A program made the translations under genes and the position numbers. 27,778 nucleotides of DNA from Bacteroidales bacterium UBA6408 (GTDB taxonomy: Bacteria; Bacteroidota; Bacteroidia; Bacteroidales; UBA932), in assembly GCA_002439805.1 (NCBI GenBank), contig DJPQ01000081.1, positions 1 to 27,778 on the forward strand, given 5' to 3'. Below are positions 21,935 to 27,778 of this stretch, in pieces. The notes under the pieces were generated by a model. That model saw nothing but the letters and a program-made list of their open reading frames with translations. It was not told where the DNA came from and ran no database searches. The stretch's first letter is position 1, and each line of letters begins with the position of its first letter.

Positions 21935-24244
21935 ATGAACAAGAACATCCTTTTCTCCGTGGCGGCCACGCTCGCCCTGCTCTTTTCCTGCACTCCGCCG
22001 GAGAGTCCGTCACAGGAGCCTGAGACTCCGTCGTTTGACATCGAAAAGCTTCAGCCGGGACTGTCCTCAGACCCGCTGACCCCGTCGGCCGACGAGGCCT
22101 GCACGCTCTACTACAAGGCGGGAGGCAGCTTTCCGTTTGCGGGTTACACCGGAGAGCTCTACGCTCACATAGGGATTGTGAACCTCGAATGGGAGCACGT
22201 TCAGGCGGAGTGGGCTGTGAACACGGAAAAGTGCCGCTGGCAGAAGACCGGGGTCGAGAACGTGTGGAAGCTTCCGCTTGAGCCTTCGGTGCGTGAGTGG
22301 TTCGGCGCCGGGGACGACGAGGCCGTGACGAAAATCGGAGTCGTGGTGCGCAGCGCGGACGGCTCGAAACAGACCGCCGACCTTTTCTGCAAGGTCACCG
22401 ACAGCGGCAAGGGATTCGTTCCGGCGGCCGTGACGGAGGCGGCCCTGCCTTCCGGTGTGCAGCTGGGGATTAACATATCGGACGGGAGCACTGTCACGCT
22501 TGTGCTCTATGACCGGGACAGGGACGGGGAGCATCATGCCCACAGTTTCATTGTCGGTGATTTCAGCGGCTGGAAGCTTTCCAACGACTGGCAGATGAAG
22601 CGGGACGAGTCGACGGGATGCTGGTGGTTTACTCTCGACGGATTGACTCCGGGCAAGGAGTACCGCTTCCAGTACCATCTCATTGACTCGGAGGGCGAAG
22701 CTCTCCGCCTCTCGGACCCATATTCCGAAATCATCTACAGCAGCGACGACAAATGGATTTCCTCCTCGACATATCCCGACCTCCCGTCCTATCCTTCTGG
22801 GGCTTCGGGTCTCGTGTCGGCGTTCTGCACTTCGCGGCCGGAGTATGAATGGAAGGTCACGGACTATGAGGTTGAGGACAGGGACGACCTTGTGATATAC
22901 GAGCTTCATCTTAGGGATTTCAGCGCCACCCATGACCTTTCCGGCGCCGAGCTGAGGCTTGACTATCTCAAGGAACTCGGGGTGAACGCAATCGAACTGA
23001 TGCCGGTTCAGGAGTTTGACGGAAACGACAGCTGGGGATATAATCCATGTTCATATTTCGCCCTTGACAAGGCATACGGGACACGCGAACGCTACAAAGA
23101 GTTCATCGACGAGTGCCACGGCCGGGGGATGGCGGTGATTCTTGACGTCGTGTATAATCACGCGACGGGAGCTCACCCGATGGCGAAGATGTACTGGGAC
23201 TCCGCCGCCAACAAGACTGCGCCGAACAATCCGTGGTTCAATGTCGATGCCCCGCATCCATATTCTGTATTTCATGACTGGAACCATGAGAATCCTCAGG
23301 TGAGGGAACACGTCAAGCGCAGCCTGCGCTACCTTCTTTCTGAGTACAGGTTCGACGGTTTCCGCTTCGACCTCACAAAAGGCTTCACCCAGAGAAAGAG
23401 CACGGAAGCGACTGCGGCGAACTATGACGCTTCGCGTGTGGCAATTCTGAAGGACTATGCCTCGGCGGTGTTCGCGGCAAACCCGAATGCCGTCGTGATT
23501 TTCGAGCATTTCTGTGACATCCGCGAGGAAAGGGAACTGGCCGAAGCCGGAGTGAAGCTCTGGCGGAACATGAACGGAGCCTATTGTCAGACGGCGATGG
23601 GCTGGCTCAGGGACGGAGACGACCTCTCCGGGATGTGGACGGGAAATGCGGCGATGCCGTTCGGCTCGCTTGTCGGCTTCATGGAGAGCCACGACGAGGA
23701 AAGGACGGCGTACAAGTCTCTCAAATGGGGTAACGGAATCACTTCCGACCTTGCGGCGAGGATGAAGCGGGAAGAACTCAATGCGGCCTTTTCCCTTCTC
23801 GTTCCCGGACCGAAGATGCTCTGGCAGTTCGAGGAGCTCGGCTACGACATTTCCATCGAGGAGAACGGCCGCACCGGAGCGAAGCCCCTGCACTGGGACT
23901 ATCTCGACGTTCCGGAGCGCAAGGCCCTGCACGACGTCTATGCCGCCCTGCTCGCGTTCAGACGTGACAATCCGCGATTTTTTGACTCCGACGCCAAGTT
24001 CAGCTGGTCTGTCGGCAGCGGCGCGGCGGTGCGGACGATGACCTGCACGGCGGCGGACTCGCGCTCCTTTGCGGTTGTCGGCAACTTCGGGGTCACGGAT
24101 GTTGCCTCAACCGATGTCCAGCTCCCGTCCGGAGGCACATGGTACGACCGTTTCGGCGGCACGCAGCTGACGACCGGCTCCGACAATGTTCTCGTCACCC
24201 CTCTTGCAGCCGGCGAGTTCAGGCTTCTGACAAACTTTAAGTAG
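21935..24244 (+). CDS. GH13 alpha-amylase/pullulanase-like lipoprotein with N-terminal CBM48-like domain
   Basis: This 769-residue lipoprotein has lipobox ALLFSC with C19. Residues about 25-180 form an N-terminal beta region. A CBM48-like domain (about 185-280, with FIVGDFSGWKLSNDWQMKRDE) precedes the GH13 barrel. Catalytic regions are intact: region I DVVYNH (404-409), region II GFRFDL with nucleophile D479, region III VIFEHF with acid/base E524, and region IV ESHDEE with H586-D587. It should hydrolyse alpha-glucan; the CBM48 and length suggest specificity near pullulanase or branching-type enzymes, but alpha-1,4 and alpha-1,6 activity cannot be separated here. The residues after the Cys are rich in Pro, Ser and Glu, compatible with surface display. 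It would be the main surface starch-cutting enzyme by position. Confidence 0.87.
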   Translation: MNKNILFSVAATLALLFSCTPPESPSQEPETPSFDIEKLQPGLSSDPLTPSADEACTLYYKAGGSFPFAGYTGELYAHIGIVNLEWEHVQAEWAVNTEKCRWQKTGVENVWKLPLEPSVREWFGAGDDEAVTKIGVVVRSADGSKQTADLFCKVTDSGKGFVPAAVTEAALPSGVQLGINISDGSTVTLVLYDRDRDGEHHAHSFIVGDFSGWKLSNDWQMKRDESTGCWWFTLDGLTPGKEYRFQYHLIDSEGEALRLSDPYSEIIYSSDDKWISSSTYPDLPSYPSGASGLVSAFCTSRPEYEWKVTDYEVEDRDDLVIYELHLRDFSATHDLSGAELRLDYLKELGVNAIELMPVQEFDGNDSWGYNPCSYFALDKAYGTRERYKEFIDECHGRGMAVILDVVYNHATGAHPMAKMYWDSAANKTAPNNPWFNVDAPHPYSVFHDWNHENPQVREHVKRSLRYLLSEYRFDGFRFDLTKGFTQRKSTEATAANYDASRVAILKDYASAVFAANPNAVVIFEHFCDIREERELAEAGVKLWRNMNGAYCQTAMGWLRDGDDLSGMWTGNAAMPFGSLVGFMESHDEERTAYKSLKWGNGITSDLAARMKREELNAAFSLLVPGPKMLWQFEELGYDISIEENGRTGAKPLHWDYLDVPERKALHDVYAALLAFRRDNPRFFDSDAKFSWSVGSGAAVRTMTCTAADSRSFAVVGNFGVTDVASTDVQLPSGGTWYDRFGGTQLTTGSDNVLVTPLAAGEFRLLTNFK

Positions 24245-24247
24245 GGT

Positions 24248-24274
24248 GTCGAGCGGAACGGAGTGGAGTCGAGG
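24248..24274 (-). repeat. Possible short dispersed motif
   Basis: The reverse complement contains CACTCCGTTC within a CTCGAC-rich stretch, and the same CACTCCGTTC occurs at 13848-13873 next to the kinase start. Both lie outside genes. Only ten bases match exactly, so membership of one repeat family is uncertain. Confidence 0.3.
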
Positions 24275-24306
24275 AATTTTTAAATATGGATGATAATTTA
24301 TTGAAG

Positions 24307-25524
24307 ATGAAAAAGATATATGTTGCAATCGCAGCCCTGCTGCTCGCGGTCTCCTGCGCGGAGAAAGCGCCGCACGCACGGTGGATCTACGACACCGTCG
24401 TCTATGAAATGAACATCCGCCAATACACTCCGGAGGGCACTTTCGCCGCCGCGCAGGCTCAGCTCCCGCGTCTTGAACGGCTCGGGGTTGACATCATCTG
24501 GCTCATGCCGATTTATCCCATAGGCGAGAAGGAGCGCAAGGGAACGCTCGGCTCCTACTATGCCGTGCGGGACTACTGCGCGGTGAATCCGGAGTTCGGA
24601 ACCATGGAGGACTTCGAGTCTTTCCTTGCCGCCGCCAAGGCACGCGGCTTCAGGGTCATTCTCGACTGGGTGGCCAACCACACCTCCCCGGATGCCGTGT
24701 GGATAGACAGCGAGCCTGCGGACTGGTACGAGAGGGATTCGCTCGGCAACACCGTCGTGCAGTATGACTGGACCGACATAGCCGCACTGAACTATGGCAA
24801 CCCCGCCGTGTGGGACGCGCAGGAAAAGGCGATGCGGTTCTGGATGGAGAAGGGCATCGACGGCTTCCGCTGCGACATGGCCTGCGAGGTGCCTTTCGAG
24901 TTCTGGACCAAGACGATTTCATCCCTCCGCGCCGACTGGCCTCAGATGTATATGCTTGCCGAGGGGGAGGACCCGCAGCTTCACCGCTCCGGATTCGACG
25001 CGTCATATGCGTGGGAACTGCATCACCTGCTGAACGACATCGCGCAGGGGCACAAGAACATCCCCGAACTTCTCGACTACATCGAGCGGGACGCTCAGAA
25101 CTATCCTCCGGAGGCTTTCCGCCTGATGTTCACCTCCAACCATGACGAGAACTCATGGGCGGGCACCGAGTTCGAGCGCATGGGCGAGGCCGCCGAGGTG
25201 ATGGCCGTGCTGACCTTCACGCTTCCGAACGGGCAGCCTCTGATTTACACGGGTCAGGAGATGGGCTGGAACCACCGTTTCCAGTTCTTTGAAAAAGACC
25301 CGATTCCGGCGTGGGAGGAGAATGACTACACTGCGTTCTATCAGAACCTGATACGCTTCCGTCACGACCATCCGGCTCTCCGTGCGGGCGAAAAGGGCGG
25401 ACGGTTCGAGGTGGTTTCCACTGAGGACAGCACGCTGGTTTTCAGGCGCGTCCTGCCGAATGATACGGTGACAGTGACCGCGCAGCTTCGTGCCCCATGG
25501 TCCTGGAGTGTTGATGCCCAATAA
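24307..25524 (+). CDS. GH13 alpha-amylase lipoprotein (compact)
   Basis: This 405-residue lipoprotein consists of little more than a GH13 barrel. I start at ATG 24307 because MKKIYVAIAALLLAVSC is a clean lipoprotein signal with C17. An in-frame ATG at 24286 would add MDDNLLK before it. Catalytic regions are complete: region I DWVANH (120-125), region II GFRCD with nucleophile D190, region III LAEGED with acid/base E219, and region IV SNHDEN with H279-D280. No carbohydrate-binding module is visible. It probably trims maltooligosaccharides to short products. It follows the larger GH13 gene by about 60 nt, and its stop codon abuts the dispersed repeat copy B. Confidence 0.88.
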   Translation: MKKIYVAIAALLLAVSCAEKAPHARWIYDTVVYEMNIRQYTPEGTFAAAQAQLPRLERLGVDIIWLMPIYPIGEKERKGTLGSYYAVRDYCAVNPEFGTMEDFESFLAAAKARGFRVILDWVANHTSPDAVWIDSEPADWYERDSLGNTVVQYDWTDIAALNYGNPAVWDAQEKAMRFWMEKGIDGFRCDMACEVPFEFWTKTISSLRADWPQMYMLAEGEDPQLHRSGFDASYAWELHHLLNDIAQGHKNIPELLDYIERDAQNYPPEAFRLMFTSNHDENSWAGTEFERMGEAAEVMAVLTFTLPNGQPLIYTGQEMGWNHRFQFFEKDPIPAWEENDYTAFYQNLIRFRHDHPALRAGEKGGRFEVVSTEDSTLVFRRVLPNDTVTVTAQLRAPWSWSVDAQ

Positions 25525-25610
25525 AAAGCGGATTGCTGCGTTACGCTCCTTGTCAAAATCCTCACAACCATCAGGTTGCTGCGGTTTTGTCTTCGTCGCA
25601 AGCCTTGCAC
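25522..25610 (-). repeat. Dispersed intergenic repeat, copy B
   Basis: This is the reverse-orientation counterpart of 94-180. Conserved hairpins are CAACC-ATCA-GGTTG (25565-25578) and GCAAGCCTTGC (25598-25608). One end begins at the stop codon of the compact GH13 gene. The other end faces the start of the next GH13 gene, with an A+T-rich promoter between. In copy A the same end also faces an outward-pointing gene start (at 43). Confidence 0.75.
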
Positions 25611-25646
25611 TCCATCTTTTTATTTGACATCAACCTCCGAGCTTTT

Positions 25647-25679
25647 TTTGAAAATTTCTCAATGATTGTTTTAATTTTG
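25647..25679 (+). promoter_or_regulatory. Bacteroidota promoter ahead of the third GH13 gene
   Basis: TTTG (25647-25650) is separated by 21 bp from TAATTTTG (25672-25679), an exact fit to TTTG-N19-21-TAnnTTTG. The -7 element ends only 7 nt before the ATG at 25687, so the transcript would be leaderless or nearly so. Confidence 0.55.
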
Positions 25680-25686
25680 CAAAGGA

Positions 25687-27684
25687 ATGAAAAGAATATT
25701 TTGGATTATGACGGCGATTATGCTGAGTTCGTGTGCGGGAAACGGAAAGTTTGTGCCGGAGTCGGTGGCGGACGCTTCCGATGCGCAGGTGAGCAGGGTC
25801 GAACCGCTCTCGTGGTGGGTCGGGATGAACACCCCGCTCCAGCTGATGGTGCACGGGGACGGGATTTCTGAATATGATGTCGCGCTCGAAGGCGCTGAAG
25901 GCGTGAGGATTCACGGGGTACATGAGGCCGACAGCCCGAACTATCTTTTCATCGACGTCGCCATATCCCCGAACGCGAAGGCGGGCACATATTATCTCAT
26001 TTTCTCTAAGGAAGGCGAAAGTTTCAAACGCGCCTACGAAATAGGGGAGAGGAGGGAAGGCTCCGCACAGCGCGGGAGTTTTTCGAGCGCGGACATGATA
26101 TATCTCATTATGCCCGACCGCTTTGCAAACGGCGACCCGTCGAATGACTCCACTCCGGACACCACGGAAAAGTCTGACCGCAGCGAACTTTACGGACGGC
26201 ACGGCGGTGACATTCAGGGCATCATAGACCATCTTGACTACATCAGCGAACTCGGAGCGACGGCAATATGGCCGACTCCGCTTTTGGAGGACAACGCGCC
26301 GCAGGAGTCCTACCATGGCTATGCCGCGTCGGACTACTACCGCATAGACCCGCGTTTCGGAAGCAACGAACTCTACCGCGAATTTGTCTCCAAGGCGCAC
26401 GGAAAGGGGCTGAAAGTACTCATGGACATCGTTACGAACCACTGCGGAACGTCTCACTGGTGGATGGCCGACCTGCCGTTTGCGGACTGGATTCATCAGT
26501 TCCCGGAATACACCGGGACCAATGTCTGCTTCTCCACGAATATGGATCCGAACGCTTCCGGAAAAGACCTTGAGATTCAGGAGAGCGGCTGGTTCGTTCC
26601 GTCGATGCCGGACATGAACCTTGACAACCCGTTTGTGCTCAACTACTTCATTCAGTGGGCTGTATGGTGGGCGGAATATTCCGGGCTTGACGGATTCCGC
26701 GTGGATACCTACCCTTACAACGAGAAGGAGCCGATGTCCCGCTGGTGCAAGGCGATTACGGATGAATATCCTAATTTCAACATAGTGGGCGAGTGCTGGA
26801 CTTCCTCAATCCCGCAGCTGGCCTACTGGCAGAAGGACGCTCCGAACAGAGACGGGTTCGCTGACGCGCCACTTTTCTCGTCTCGGCATAGCACAAGCGA
26901 GCTTGGCTCTGCTCTCGACTTATCGAAAAGGTTCAATTCCAACCTTCCGGCGGTGATGGACTTTCCGTTGCACGACGCCCTGCGCATGGGGCTGAACGAG
27001 GGCGCGGGCTGGGGCTGCGGAATGACAAGGATTTACGAGGTGCTTTCCCACGACTTCCTCTATGCCGACGTGAACAACCTGCTGATTTTCGCCGGCAACC
27101 ACGACACCGACCGCATCGGCGACGTAGTCGGGAAGAATCCCAAGAAACTCAAACTGGCGATGACCCTGATGGCGACCATGCGCGGAATCCCGCAGGTCTT
27201 TGCAGGAGACGAGCTGATGATGGTCTCCGCCGACCGCTCGCAGGGGCACGGCGGACTCCGTGTCGATTTCCCGGGAGGCTGGCCGGGCGATAAGGTGAAC
27301 CTGTTTACCCATGCGGGCAGGGAGGCTCAGCGCCTGAACACCGACGGCAGGCCGGTCTATCCGGGGCAGGCAGCCGAACTGTTCGACTATGTGAGCCGTC
27401 TGTTCAACTGGAGAAGGACCGCCGAGGTCATCCACACGGGCCGTACTCTCCATTTCATCACCCGAGACAACACCTACGCCTTCTTCCGCTACAATGATTC
27501 CTCCGCCGTCTTTGTCTTCGTCAACAATTCTGACACCGCGAAGACAGTTCCGTGGAGTTACTATTCCGAAATTTCCGAAGGTCTCCGCGACGGTGTCGAT
27601 ATCCTCACCGGCGCTCATGTCACGATTGACGACACCACCTCCGTCGCCCCCGAATCCGCCCTTGTCGTCGAATTCATAAGATAG
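25687..27684 (+). CDS. GH13 neopullulanase/cyclomaltodextrinase-type lipoprotein (SusA-like)
   Basis: This 665-residue lipoprotein has lipobox MLSSC with C16. The N-terminal domain (about 30-120) with RVEPLSWWVGMNTPLQLMVHG matches the Cyc-maltodext_N type domain. The GH13 barrel follows: region I DIVTNH (247-252), region II GFRVD with nucleophile D340, region III VGECW with acid/base E369, and region IV AGNHDTD with H472-D473. A small beta domain of Cyc-maltodext_C type closes the protein. Relatives cut cyclodextrins, pullulan and maltooligosaccharides, and SusA of Bacteroides thetaiotaomicron is the closest functional parallel. There are no acidic residues just after the Cys (AGNGKF), hinting at a periplasm-facing protein. 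It may be transcribed from its own promoter (25647-25679). Confidence 0.9.
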   Translation: MKRIFWIMTAIMLSSCAGNGKFVPESVADASDAQVSRVEPLSWWVGMNTPLQLMVHGDGISEYDVALEGAEGVRIHGVHEADSPNYLFIDVAISPNAKAGTYYLIFSKEGESFKRAYEIGERREGSAQRGSFSSADMIYLIMPDRFANGDPSNDSTPDTTEKSDRSELYGRHGGDIQGIIDHLDYISELGATAIWPTPLLEDNAPQESYHGYAASDYYRIDPRFGSNELYREFVSKAHGKGLKVLMDIVTNHCGTSHWWMADLPFADWIHQFPEYTGTNVCFSTNMDPNASGKDLEIQESGWFVPSMPDMNLDNPFVLNYFIQWAVWWAEYSGLDGFRVDTYPYNEKEPMSRWCKAITDEYPNFNIVGECWTSSIPQLAYWQKDAPNRDGFADAPLFSSRHSTSELGSALDLSKRFNSNLPAVMDFPLHDALRMGLNEGAGWGCGMTRIYEVLSHDFLYADVNNLLIFAGNHDTDRIGDVVGKNPKKLKLAMTLMATMRGIPQVFAGDELMMVSADRSQGHGGLRVDFPGGWPGDKVNLFTHAGREAQRLNTDGRPVYPGQAAELFDYVSRLFNWRRTAEVIHTGRTLHFITRDNTYAFFRYNDSSAVFVFVNNSDTAKTVPWSYYSEISEGLRDGVDILTGAHVTIDDTTSVAPESALVVEFIR

Positions 27685-27720
27685 ACTTTTGAATTTTATT
27701 TAAGTCTTGTATTACAGTGC

Positions 27721-27778
27721 ATGAACAAGCACCTGAGCGGCGAGGCTAAACGGGAGATGGGATGCAAGGCGGACGGCG
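27721..27778 (+). CDS. 5' end of an unidentified gene, cut by window edge
   Basis: An ATG 36 nt after the last GH13 stop opens a frame that runs to the window end. It begins MNKHLSGEAKREMGCKADG. I do not recognise it, and no clear ribosome-binding site precedes it. The intervening stretch (27685-27720) is T rich but forms no visible hairpin. It could be a chance frame. Confidence 0.35.
   Translation, partial: MNKHLSGEAKREMGCKADG

Noticed and set aside
22067..23932. Two minus-strand frames of about 290 codons opposite the large GH13 gene
   Set aside because: They are antisense shadows of a clearly conserved enzyme with intact catalytic motifs, and show no recognisable domain.
1..27778. CRISPR array, rRNA, tRNA, transposase or integrase
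   Set aside because: I looked for evenly spaced repeats, tRNA-like cloverleaf ends and recombinase motifs and found none. The only phased repeat is the three-copy 21-bp array, which is far too short-spaced for CRISPR.

Overview
The window looks like chromosomal DNA from a high-GC member of the Bacteroidales (Bacteroidota). The evidence is a complete SusC/SusD-type starch-utilisation locus, lipoproteins with Bacteroidota-style signal peptides, weak Shine-Dalgarno sites, and promoters of the TAnnTTTG type. I cannot name the genus from sequence alone.

Layout, left to right. Positions 1-43 hold the start of a truncated minus-strand gene. Positions 44-258 hold a dispersed repeat and a promoter. 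Positions 259-2482 are an A+T-rich type II restriction-modification pair (RM1: PD-(D/E)xK nuclease plus N6-adenine methyltransferase), inserted just ahead of rsgA. Positions 2544-9507 are a co-directional, G+C-rich run: rsgA, a MATE exporter, a CYTH triphosphatase, an organophosphate-type MFS transporter and a two-CBM20 4-alpha-glucanotransferase (malQ). Positions 9530-11578 are a second A+T-rich pair (RM2: putative nuclease plus a C5-cytosine methyltransferase with an N-terminal excisionase/MerR-like helix-turn-helix). Positions 11600-13836 are a minus-strand LytS-like histidine kinase and LytTR response regulator. A 300-bp divergent control region separates them from a plus-strand starch operon (14137-27684): sugar MFS transporter, SusC, SusD, SusE-like protein and three GH13 lipoproteins. 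The window ends with the first codons of an unidentified gene.

How it fits together (inference from family knowledge). SusD, SusE and the surface GH13 enzyme(s) would bind and cut starch. SusC would import maltodextrins with TonB energy. Periplasmic GH13 activity and the inner-membrane transporter would pass maltose or short dextrins inward, and MalQ would rearrange them in the cytoplasm. The LytTR two-component system, divergent from the operon, is the obvious candidate regulator, since no SusR-like gene is visible. The divergent region contains a 9-bp motif repeated at exactly 21-bp spacing, the geometry expected of LytTR sites.

The most notable observations are: (1) RM1 lies between two identical 18-bp copies of a promoter core, so loss of one repeat unit would reconnect rsgA to a promoter; (2) two unrelated RM systems flank a housekeeping block; (3) RM2 has an HTH-methyltransferase fusion that could be self-regulating; (4) there is a phased operator-like repeat array; (5) a roughly 88-bp dispersed repeat occurs twice with conserved hairpins. 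I saw no clear evidence for an entirely new multi-gene system.
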